Positions 53,569 to 60,494 of a DNA stretch of 64,000 nt are shown piece by piece (positions within the stretch are counted from its first letter, which is position 1; each line of letters starts with the position of its first letter). Where the stretch lies: contig NZ_JACYFS010000001.1 of the NCBI RefSeq assembly GCF_014837145.1, positions 1,603,958-1,667,957 of the forward strand, in the 5' to 3' direction. The notes beneath the pieces were generated by a model that was not told where the DNA came from, made no database searches, and saw nothing but the letters and a program-made list of their open reading frames with translations. The translations under genes were made by a program, and so were the position numbers. The stretch is from Chryseobacterium caseinilyticum (lineage in GTDB: Bacteria > Bacteroidota > Bacteroidia > Flavobacteriales > Weeksellaceae).

Positions 53569-53650
53569 CTTCGGAATGATTTGGGTTTTGTTCGGGTTTC
53601 GTTCGGGAAAACGGTACTTTTTCCGAACCAAACCCAAAGCGATCCCGAAG
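53569..53650. repeat. Large imperfect inverted repeat
   Basis: The core arms are 16 bp, TTTGGGTTTTGTTCGG (53580-53595) and CCGAACCAAACCCAAA (53623-53638), with one mismatch, around a 27-base spacer. Outer arms CTTCGG..AT...TTTGGG extend the match to about 28 bases. It is upstream of the DUF6266 promoter and downstream of the HTH terminator, so it could be an operator, a hairpin or a mobile-element end. Confidence 0.55.
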
Positions 53651-53670
53651 AAAAGCAAAAGACGGGGCAC

Positions 53671-53696
53671 AAAAAAAGCCTTCAGGAATTGAAGGC
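53671..53696 (-). terminator. Terminator overlapping the HTH stop codon
   Basis: On the minus strand the stem GCCTTCA / TGAAGGC (loop ATTCC) is followed by seven T. The left arm of the stem contains the stop codon of the HTH gene. Confidence 0.7.
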
Positions 53697-53945
53697 ATTG
53701 TTGAAGAATGATTTCGGGTAGTAAATTTTTCCGCCAATTTTTCTGTAGGGAATTTTACCGCTTATCCGCAGCCGGTACAGAGCGGTATCTCCTAGTTTTA
53801 GAATTCTCTTTGCATCAGCCTGATCAATGAGTTCTTCATCCCGGGATGCTTTTTGTTTGAGCGCATCCCTGATTTCACAAAGGGTCTGCAGGATGGCGGC
53901 CAAATAATCAATCACAATCGCCATCGGATTTTGTTCTTTTTTCAT
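53682..53945 (-). CDS. Small helix-turn-helix (MerR/excisionase-like) protein
   Basis: The 87-residue protein starts MKKEQNPMAIVIDYLAAI and has a C-terminal HTH typical of excisionase/MerR-like domains: LIDQADAKRILKLGDTALYRL, then ISGKIPYRKIGGKIYYPKS. Such proteins in Bacteroidota often lie near DUF6266 or mobile elements. The start ATG 53945 is preferred to a frame that continues further upstream through the palindrome. No integrase is present nearby. Confidence 0.72.
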   Translation of the reverse strand: MKKEQNPMAIVIDYLAAILQTLCEIRDALKQKASRDEELIDQADAKRILKLGDTALYRLRISGKIPYRKIGGKIYYPKSFFNNAFNS

Positions 53946-54028
53946 AAAATAAATGTTTTTGTGTTTTTTTTTGACTGGTGTGAAATCAATCCTTAACTGT
54001 AAATATAAAACACAAAAACAACAGAACG

Positions 54029-54070
54029 CCTCCGTAAAAATACGGAAATTGCCCCGTATTTTTACGGAGG
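54029..54070. repeat. Nested perfect palindrome
   Basis: Left arm CCTCCGTAAAAATACGG (54029-54045) and right arm CCGTATTTTTACGGAGG (54054-54070) are perfect 17-bp complements around an 8-base spacer. Each arm contains its own small palindrome (CCGTAAAAATACGG). It lies between the AhpD-like stop and the HTH start. A terminator for the former, or an operator for the latter, is possible. Confidence 0.75.
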
Positions 54071-54093
54071 CAATTCCTGATATTTCCAAACTT

Positions 54094-54537
54094 CTACCCT
54101 CCTACCGGCAGATGTGTAGAGATCGCAATCCTGTTCCACATATTGATAGAGACTGCTGCCATAATAATATCGGCAATCTGGCTTTCACTGAACAAAGCTT
54201 TTGCTTTCTGATAAGTTTCTTCTGAAAGTCCTTTCTGGCTGATCAAAGTAATTTCTTCGGCAATAGCGATGATGATCTGCTCTTCTTCGGTGTAAAGTTC
54301 AGTTGCCTCTCTCCAAGCGTTGAGAAGGAAGATACGCTGTGGTGTTTCACCGTATTTCAGGGCATCTTTGGTGTGCATGTCGAGACAGAAGGCACATCCG
54401 TTGATCTGTGATGCTCTGATTTTAATCAGTTCTTTCTGAATAGGACTTAAAAAAGAGTTCTGAAGGGCAGCCTCCATTCCTATTCCTGCTTTGTAAGCGG
54501 CACTGTGTACAGTTGCCATGTTGAATCTTGCGCTCAT
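54094..54537 (-). CDS. Carboxymuconolactone decarboxylase-family / AhpD-like protein
   Basis: The 147-residue protein has the CxxC...H motif of the AhpD group: INGCAFCLDMHTKDAL (Cys48, Cys51, His55). These are redox-active peroxidase-like or alkylhydroperoxidase-like proteins. It is 5 bases after the DoxX gene on the same strand, so the two probably form an operon for oxidative or quinone stress. Confidence 0.85.
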   Translation of the reverse strand: MSARFNMATVHSAAYKAGIGMEAALQNSFLSPIQKELIKIRASQINGCAFCLDMHTKDALKYGETPQRIFLLNAWREATELYTEEEQIIIAIAEEITLISQKGLSEETYQKAKALFSESQIADIIMAAVSINMWNRIAISTHLPVGG

Positions 54538-54542
54538 AACTG

Positions 54543-54974
54543 TTATGATTTTTTAATTAATGTATCTACTGAATATTTATAATCTGACTGTACTGCGAGT
54601 ATAAAAGCGGCCGCAGAACCTATCCATACTGAATAATCCAATGGTGCTTTTACTCCCAAAGCTACGCTCATTGAGAGAGCGAAAATCAAAAGCAGAAAAC
54701 CTGTTCCCAGAGCTGCCCATTTTGTTTTAAATCCGAAAATCAGCATCAGCGGAAAAAGTATTTCTAAAAATGTAGCTGCGTAAGCTGAAAAACCTCCCAC
54801 GCTTTCAGGAAGAAAAGAGGTCAACTGCCGTGTGTATTTTTCAAAGTTTTCCCAGTTGCCCCATGCGGAATTTTCACCCCAAAAACCGAAACGGTCTGCG
54901 ACTGCTGAAAGCATAGTTATCGACAAAGCAAGTCTTAACAATAACTGTGGAAGATAATTGAACGTATTATTCAT
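54543..54974 (-). CDS. DoxX-family membrane protein
   Basis: The 143-residue protein has four hydrophobic helices, starting LPQLLLRLALSITMLSAVADR. The first helix is followed by ADRFGFWGENSAWGNW, and the second by SAYAATFLEILFPLMLIFGF, the DoxX-like pattern. It probably acts at the membrane with the AhpD-like protein. No cysteine-rich motif. Confidence 0.75.
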   Translation of the reverse strand: MNNTFNYLPQLLLRLALSITMLSAVADRFGFWGENSAWGNWENFEKYTRQLTSFLPESVGGFSAYAATFLEILFPLMLIFGFKTKWAALGTGFLLLIFALSMSVALGVKAPLDYSVWIGSAAAFILAVQSDYKYSVDTLIKKS

Positions 54975-55535
54975 TGTTTTTATTTACAGGACAAAGGTCA
55001 GAATATCTCAACTTAAAAATCTTAAACTGGTTTAAGAAAGCGTAGAATCTTTAAATTTGGTTGAAAGCTTTAGTATAACTTGGAACCATTAAGTTAATTA
55101 AATGGTTAAGTTTTTTTACGAATCTGCAAGGCTGATTTATGGTAGCGCAATGCGTAATTAAATTTTCATTAAGATCATGTTAGCATTTGAAATTTGTTTT
55201 CCCCAGCCTTAAAGGGCGCAAATTTCAATTCACTGGAATTTCTCCAGTCAAAAATCCGGTTTTGGAGACGTTTCAAGTTTTTGAGCAATCAAGGTGTTTC
55301 GTTGGTAATTTTCCTAAGAATATTCAAAGCATATTAAAAAAGCATAAAAACTTCATGATCCAGTGTTTAATAAAATCGATTCGCTCTTTTTTCCTCCTTT
55401 TAGGACCGGGGTAAAGCAAAAAGACAGCAAAAATCTCTTTTAATCTGCAATTTAAAAGCGGGGCTTCAACACAGCTGAGACTGACATCGGCACATGAATA
55501 TTTGCATTTAGATTTAGTAAGATATCAAACCACAA
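54975..55535. other. Intergenic region with one hairpin
   Basis: 561 bases without a supported gene. At 55084-55117 AACCATT / AATGGTT are complementary around a 10-base loop, followed by a run of seven T, which looks like a plus-strand terminator without a clear gene. A 75-codon frame at 55187-55414 has no domain. Confidence 0.45.
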
Positions 55536-56132
55536 TCACAGCTTTAACTTTGCTCTTATTTCACTGAGATATTCCGGTGTGAAGCCTAAAAACGAGGCTA
55601 TCAGATATTGAGGAATTCTTTGGATAAACCAGGGATATTTGGTGCTGAAATGCTGATACAGTTCTTCTCTGGAAAATTCATAAAGATAACGGATTCGTCT
55701 TTCTGACGCTGCATAAGCTCTCTGATACACCATCCTGAAATATCTTTCAAGTTGTGGATGTCTTTCAAAAAGCAATTGCTGGCTGTGATGATCCAAAACC
55801 AAAACCAAAGATTTTTCAACCGCCTGAACAGTAAATTCTGATGCAATCTGTCTTTCGAAAGCAAAAGTATCGGTGATCCACCAGTTTTCTATGGCAAATT
55901 CTGTGGTCTGCTCAATACCTTTTCCGTTGATAAAGAATTTTCTAAGACAACCGGAAACCACAAAGTAAATGGATCTGCAGGTTTCCCCACCGATCATTAA
56001 ATTCTGTTTTTTCTTTACTTCAATGGTCTTAAAATAAGACATCATTGAAGAAAAGTCTTCCTCAGAAAGTGTAATAAATTTATCTAAATGTGTTTTAAAA
56101 TGATCCATTTTCAGATTTACAGGATCAAACAT
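55536..56132 (-). CDS. Crp/Fnr-family transcriptional regulator
   Basis: The 198-residue protein has a cyclic-nucleotide-binding-like fold (KKKQNLMIGGETCRSIYFVVSGCLRKF, then TTEFAIENWWITD) and a C-terminal helix-turn-helix with QYLIASFLGFTPEYLSEIRAKL. This matches the short Bacteroidota Crp group. The ligand is unknown. It is divergent from the DUF1304 gene with about 40 bases between starts, so it may regulate that gene. The start ATG 56132 is used. Confidence 0.82.
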   Translation of the reverse strand: MFDPVNLKMDHFKTHLDKFITLSEEDFSSMMSYFKTIEVKKKQNLMIGGETCRSIYFVVSGCLRKFFINGKGIEQTTEFAIENWWITDTFAFERQIASEFTVQAVEKSLVLVLDHHSQQLLFERHPQLERYFRMVYQRAYAASERRIRYLYEFSREELYQHFSTKYPWFIQRIPQYLIASFLGFTPEYLSEIRAKLKL

Positions 56133-56174
56133 AAGTTTATTTTTTTAGTTTTACATCAACAAAAATTAAACCTC

Positions 56175-56549
56175 ATGGAAATTGTCGCAAAAATACTGAT
56201 CGGATTCGTGGCACTGGAACATCTGTACATTCTATGGATGGAAATGTTTGCCTGGGAAACAAAAGGTAAAGAGGTTTTTAAATCTGCCCTTCCGCCGGAA
56301 ATGTTTAAACCAACGAAAGGTTTAGCAGCTAACCAAGGACTTTACAACGGATTTCTTGCTGCAGGACTTATCTGGTCACTCGTCATCTGTGATGAGAAAT
56401 GGCAGGTGAATGTTTCGCTGTTCTTTTTGGGATGTGTAGCAATTGCCGGAATTTACGGCGCTATTTCAGCAACGAAAAAAATATTTTTTGTACAGGCTCT
56501 GCCCGCTCTTTTGGGAATTATTGCGGTTTTGCTAAGTGATTACCTTTAA
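56175..56549 (+). CDS. DUF1304 membrane protein
   Basis: The 124-residue protein has four membrane helices starting EIVAKILIGFVALEHLYILW and a QGLYNGFLAAGLIWSL segment characteristic of DUF1304. Function of the family is unknown. The start is ATG 56175. A longer frame from 56088 is rejected because it has no hydrophobic signal and overlaps the regulator gene. It ends over the stop region of the convergent anti-sigma gene. Confidence 0.82.
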   Translation: MEIVAKILIGFVALEHLYILWMEMFAWETKGKEVFKSALPPEMFKPTKGLAANQGLYNGFLAAGLIWSLVICDEKWQVNVSLFFLGCVAIAGIYGAISATKKIFFVQALPALLGIIAVLLSDYL

Positions 56550-57370
56550 AGTACCGTACCCATCACATACATATTCTCCATTGTAGGAGCTGCGCTTCCA
56601 CCTTCCTGCTCAAGAGTAATAGCAAAAGCCTGAGCCTTTGGAATTTCTGATAAAGCAATTCGGGTATCCTTGTCTTTGGTGTACATTCCCGCACTTACAG
56701 GTTTGCCGTCAGCGATTGCCCATAGCTGATATTGTTTACCTGATGGAGCGTCCGGTAAATTCTGTACATTAAGATACACTTTTGTATTGGTTTTATCCCA
56801 AAAAACAACTGCCTTAGAATCCGGATGGGTTTCAACGCCTGCAAGAACAATTTTCTGTAAATCGGGATTGGTAATCAGACCTAATTTATCGTTGATATTT
56901 TTGATTTTTTTATCAGTATCATTCTGTTGATTTCTCATGGCAATAATCTGATCATCCTTTTCAGATGATTTTGTCATCCAAAAAAGATTGGCACCTAAAC
57001 TTATAACCAACAGTACTGATGCCGCTACAGACAGCTTACTCCATAATGATTTTGAAGTAGCGTCAGACTCTATGTGAAGTTCAGCTGGCAACGGTATGGT
57101 TTTTGTCTGCTGATTATCAACAGATAAGGGTATCACTTCTTTTTCAGTCTGTGATATTTTGAGCCATATTTTGTCTTTCAGCTCATCAGCTGGCTTTACA
57201 GCCTGAGCAGTGGCAAGATCTTCGAGGATTTTCTGAGTTTCCTCAAAAGCCTCCCGAACCTGGGCATTATGAGACATCACGCATTCTAAAATGCCTGATT
57301 CCTCTTGAGTTGCCGTGCCTAAAATATATGCCTCAAGTATGCCGGATGATATGTATTCCTGAGTATTCAC
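56546..57370 (-). CDS. RskA-like anti-sigma factor
   Basis: The 274-residue protein has an N-terminal anti-sigma region (SSGILEAYILGTATQEE), one membrane helix near residues 110-130 (LWSKLSVAASVLLVISLGAN) and a C-terminal RskA domain (VYLNVQNLPDAPSGKQYQLWA). It starts at GTG 57370, one base after the sigma factor stop. It would hold the sigma factor at the membrane and release it on a signal. Divergent from the fasciclin gene, its probable target. Confidence 0.87.
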   Translation of the reverse strand: MNTQEYISSGILEAYILGTATQEESGILECVMSHNAQVREAFEETQKILEDLATAQAVKPADELKDKIWLKISQTEKEVIPLSVDNQQTKTIPLPAELHIESDATSKSLWSKLSVAASVLLVISLGANLFWMTKSSEKDDQIIAMRNQQNDTDKKIKNINDKLGLITNPDLQKIVLAGVETHPDSKAVVFWDKTNTKVYLNVQNLPDAPSGKQYQLWAIADGKPVSAGMYTKDKDTRIALSEIPKAQAFAITLEQEGGSAAPTMENMYVMGTVL

Positions 57371-57371
57371 T

Positions 57372-57941
57372 TTACCTGTAATCTTTTAACAAATCCTTTA
57401 ATTTCATTAACGCATTCCGCATTTTTGTTTTCACCGTACCAAGTGGTATACTGAGCTTTTCTGCAATTTCAGACTGACTGAAACCTTTGTAGTAAGCTAA
57501 GTCGATAAGCTCTCTTTTGTCATTTTCCAGATTATCCAGAATTTTATTAAATCCAATAAAGTCCTGATTATCTGATACTGACAGCTTGCTGTCGTTATAT
57601 ACGAAATCCGGAAGAGATTGGTTTTTAAGTTCGTTCTGAAAACTTTTTGATTTTAAATAATCCAGTGCTGTGTTTCTGGCGATATTAATCATCCATGTAT
57701 ACAGTCTTCCTTTACCTTTATCATACTGCGAAATAGAATTCCAAACCTTTACAAAGGTATCCTGGATAATTTCTTCGGCAGCTTCTCTGGAATGTACAAT
57801 CTTCAAAATTACTCCATACAGCGCAGACGAATAGTTTTCATATAAGTAATGAAATCCATTTTCGTCATGCCGTGTAATCATGCTGACTATCTCTTCTTCG
57901 GAGTACTTTGTTTTGATGACCTGGTGTTTTAAGATGTTCAA
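57372..57941 (-). CDS. ECF sigma factor (SigK-like)
   Basis: The 189-residue protein has sigma region 2 (FHYLYENYSSALYGVIL, EEIIQDTFVKVWNSI, LYTWMINIARNTALDYL) and region 4 (IDLAYYKGFSQSEIAEKLSI, GTVKTKMRNALMKLK). It is co-encoded with a RskA-like anti-sigma factor. It starts at TTG 57941, since the next ATG is 20 codons in and would remove part of region 2 context. A promoter is visible at 58002-58032. Confidence 0.92.
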   Translation of the reverse strand: MNILKHQVIKTKYSEEEIVSMITRHDENGFHYLYENYSSALYGVILKIVHSREAAEEIIQDTFVKVWNSISQYDKGKGRLYTWMINIARNTALDYLKSKSFQNELKNQSLPDFVYNDSKLSVSDNQDFIGFNKILDNLENDKRELIDLAYYKGFSQSEIAEKLSIPLGTVKTKMRNALMKLKDLLKDYR

Positions 57942-57989
57942 ATGTAGTTAAATTCTCGCTTTAAATTTTATGTTTAAAGTGGTTTGTTT

Positions 57990-58032
57990 TTGTAACAATT
58001 ACAAATTTATCAAGAATTACACCATTAATCAA
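57990..58032 (-). promoter_or_regulatory. Promoter of the sigma factor gene with an overlapping inverted repeat
   Basis: On the minus strand TTG (58032-58030), 20 bases, TAAATTTG (58009-58002). An inverted repeat TTGTAA-N3-TTACAA lies at 57990-58004, over the expected start site near 57995, a likely operator. The sigma leader is about 54 bases. Confidence 0.65.
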
Positions 58033-58226
58033 ATTTCCATTATCAAAAAACAGAAATATAAAAGTGATATTAAAAATAAAACGAAATATTTTGTACTGAA
58101 AATCAAATAGTTATAAATTATTTTACATTATTTAAAACTGATAAATATCATACTGTCGTACATCACCATAAGATCACCACATGACAGATCAAAAATCAAG
58201 ATTCAAATAATTTAAAAATCAGAACA

Positions 58227-58796
58227 ATGAACTTCACATCAAAAATCGCAGTAGCAGGAATGGTAGCTTTATCATTTGCCTTTAGCGGAAACGCAGCTGC
58301 ACAGAACATGAAAGAAAAAACAGTAATGGTAGGGGGTGCTGCCATGTATCCTTCTAAAAATATTGTAGAAAATGCAATGAACTCTAAAGATCATACTACT
58401 TTGGTAGCAGCTGTAAAAGCAGCAGATCTTGTAGAAACTTTACAGGGAGCCGGACCGTTCACGGTATTTGCACCTACAAATGCTGCATTTGCAAAACTTC
58501 CAAAGTCCGCTGTAGACAACTTATTGAAGCCAGAAAATAAATCTATGCTTCAGGGAGTTCTTACATACCATGTATTACCCGGGAAATATTCATCAAAACA
58601 GGTTTGGGAAGCAGTGAAAACCGGAGGAGGTAAAGCAGAAATGAAAACAGTTCAGGGAGAAGCCCTTACTTTCTGGACAAAAGGAAAAGATCTTTATGTA
58701 ACAGACGCGAAAGCAAATAAAGCTAAAGTTACAATAGCAGATGTAAATCAGTCAAATGGTGTAATACATGTTATCGACACAGTGTTAATGCCTTAG
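58227..58796 (+). CDS. Exported fasciclin-domain protein
   Basis: The 189-residue protein has a signal peptide (KIAVAGMVALSFAFSGNAAAQ), then one FAS1 domain: LVAAVKAADLVETLQGAGPF, the H1-like FAPTNAAFAKLP, VLTYHVLPGKYSSKQV and a final VIHVIDTVLMP. Fasciclin domains mediate adhesion or are found in ECF-regulated stress operons (as with SigK in mycobacteria). The gene is the first of a plus-strand group divergent from the sigma/anti-sigma pair. Confidence 0.92.
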   Translation: MNFTSKIAVAGMVALSFAFSGNAAAQNMKEKTVMVGGAAMYPSKNIVENAMNSKDHTTLVAAVKAADLVETLQGAGPFTVFAPTNAAFAKLPKSAVDNLLKPENKSMLQGVLTYHVLPGKYSSKQVWEAVKTGGGKAEMKTVQGEALTFWTKGKDLYVTDAKANKAKVTIADVNQSNGVIHVIDTVLMP

Positions 58797-58807
58797 TTTA
58801 GTGTTTT

Positions 58808-58846
58808 TTCTGCATCAGTTTTTCAGACTGATGCAGAATTTCTTTA
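58808..58846 (+). terminator. Terminator after the fasciclin gene
   Basis: Stem TTCTGCATCAGT / ACTGATGCAGAA around a 7-base loop, followed by TTTCTTT. It is 10 bases after the stop and may limit read-through into the ferritin-like genes. Confidence 0.75.
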
Positions 58847-58874
58847 GATATGAACCCATTAAATTATTAATATT

Positions 58875-59576
58875 ATGAAAAAAACAATCACTGTTTTCGG
58901 CAAGCCCACTCTGGACTCCGGAAGAAGAAATTTCTTAAAAATGAGCGGCGTCGGTGCCATGGTTGCCGGTCTTGCGCTTGTAGGATGTAACGATGATTTC
59001 GACGATGTAAACACAGGAATCTTTGACCTTGGAACGGGAGATGTCGGTGTTTTAAACTATGCCTATGCTCTTGAACAGCTTGAAGCTGACTTCTATACTA
59101 AAGTAGTCAACAGTTTTTATACGAATGCTTCAACAGCAGAAAAAACTGTACTTACGGATATTTATCATCATGAGGTGATTCACAGAGACTTTTTCAAAGC
59201 TGCATTGAGCGGAGTGACAAGTCAGGTTTTACCAACACTTGAATTCCAGTATCCAAACGTTAATTTTAGCGACAGAACTTCTGTTTTAGCAACAGCAAAA
59301 GCTTTGGAAGATACTGGTGTAGCTGCTTATAATGCTGCAGGAAAATTCATTACAAATCCGGATTATCTGGTAATCGCAGGAAAGATTGTTTCAGTAGAAG
59401 CAAGACATGCCAGTGCGATTCGAGATATGATTAACCCAGGCACAGCAGCATTTTCGGGTGATGATGTGATAGACGCCAATGGTCTTGACGTTGCAAAAGA
59501 TCCAAAAGACGTGGTAGCCGCAGCAGGCGGATTCTTTAAAACACCGTTTACCTGGAAAGAAAGAGGTATCGGATAA
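58875..59576 (+). CDS. Ferritin-like domain protein, Tat/lipoprotein
   Basis: The 233-residue protein has a Tat-like leader (SGRRNFLKMSGVGAMVAGLA) with a lipobox LALVGC. The ferritin-like core has EQLEADFY, then DIYHHEVIHRDFFKAAL, LEDTGVAAYNAAG and VEARHASAIRDM, with Glu/His positions expected for a di-iron site. It is probably a periplasmic lipoprotein. The two ferritin-like genes and the fasciclin gene form the likely ECF regulon unit. Confidence 0.85.
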   Translation: MKKTITVFGKPTLDSGRRNFLKMSGVGAMVAGLALVGCNDDFDDVNTGIFDLGTGDVGVLNYAYALEQLEADFYTKVVNSFYTNASTAEKTVLTDIYHHEVIHRDFFKAALSGVTSQVLPTLEFQYPNVNFSDRTSVLATAKALEDTGVAAYNAAGKFITNPDYLVIAGKIVSVEARHASAIRDMINPGTAAFSGDDVIDANGLDVAKDPKDVVAAAGGFFKTPFTWKERGIG

Positions 59577-59610
59577 ACAACAATCATCATTAACCGCAAA
59601 ATCAAAAATT

Positions 59611-60432
59611 ATGAATATTCTAAAAATACTAGATACATTATCAGATGACGCTTTATTTACAAAATCATTATCAAGAAATGAAAATCTGAGCCAACTGTCA
59701 TCTTTCGGAAAAAGAACCGCAGCAGCCGCAATTCCATTAGGACTTGGAGCTTTTCTTTCAGGAAACGCAAAAGCTGAAACAAAAAAAGTGGAGACTGCAG
59801 AAACACTTGCATTTAAAAAAGATGCTTTAACAGATGCATTACAGCTAGCGCTGATTTTAGAGTACCTCGAAGATGAATATTACGCGATGGGGCTTGCCGC
59901 AGGAACTCTTATCCCGACAGCAGACCGTGTAGTATTTCAGCAAATTGCAAAGCATGAGAAGGCTCACGTAGCATTCTTAAAAGCAGCCCTTACTTCTTTA
60001 GGAGTTACACCAGGTGCAAAACCTACATTTGACTTTACTGCGAACGGTGCATTTTCACCGATGACCAACTATCAGCAGTTCTTAATTCTTGCTCAGGCAT
60101 TTGAAGATACCGGAGTAAGAGCTTATAAAGGACAGGCAGGAAATGTGATGGGTAACAAAGCGATTCTTCAGGCAGCATTACAAATTCACTCTGTTGAAGC
60201 AAGACACGCTTCACAAGTGAGAAGAATGAGAATGAACAAAGGCTGGATCGAGCTTAACAATGGTGGAAGTATGCCAGCCGCTACAGATCCGGTATATGCA
60301 GGTGAGCAGGTAACTACGCAGGCAGGATTTAATACTGCTACAGCGTTTGGTGCAGAGGCAGGATCTGCGTCTTTCGATGAAATCCTTACAGGAGCACAAG
60401 CTACAGCTATTGCAACTTTATTTATTGATTAG
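59611..60432 (+). CDS. Second ferritin-like domain protein, exported
   Basis: The 273-residue protein has a leader-like FGKRTAAAAIPLGLGAFLSG segment ending AKAE after about 40 residues. The ferritin-like domain has LEYLEDEYYAMGL, AKHEKAHVAFLKAAL, FEDTGVRAYKGQAG and VEARHASQVRRM, again with a di-iron pattern. It is 34 bases after the first ferritin-like gene and shares its order of motifs, so the pair is a duplication. Confidence 0.85.
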   Translation: MNILKILDTLSDDALFTKSLSRNENLSQLSSFGKRTAAAAIPLGLGAFLSGNAKAETKKVETAETLAFKKDALTDALQLALILEYLEDEYYAMGLAAGTLIPTADRVVFQQIAKHEKAHVAFLKAALTSLGVTPGAKPTFDFTANGAFSPMTNYQQFLILAQAFEDTGVRAYKGQAGNVMGNKAILQAALQIHSVEARHASQVRRMRMNKGWIELNNGGSMPAATDPVYAGEQVTTQAGFNTATAFGAEAGSASFDEILTGAQATAIATLFID

Positions 60433-60461
60433 TTTTCTCTGTTTAATATTTTAATTTTAGG

Positions 60462-60494
60462 AACAGTAAGCATTTCTCATGCTTACTGTTTTTT
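60462..60494. terminator. Bidirectional terminator between ferritin-like and topB genes
   Basis: A 12-bp stem AACAGTAAGCAT / ATGCTTACTGTT with loop TTCTC and a T run on the plus side. The right end reaches the topB stop codon, so both convergent transcripts can end here. Confidence 0.8.

Noticed and set aside
53492..53737. Open frame of 81 codons on the minus strand across the inverted repeat
   Set aside because: It runs through the terminator and promoter and has no family features.
55187..55414. 75-codon open frame in the 561-base gap
   Set aside because: No domain, no promoter, repetitive Phe/Lys composition.
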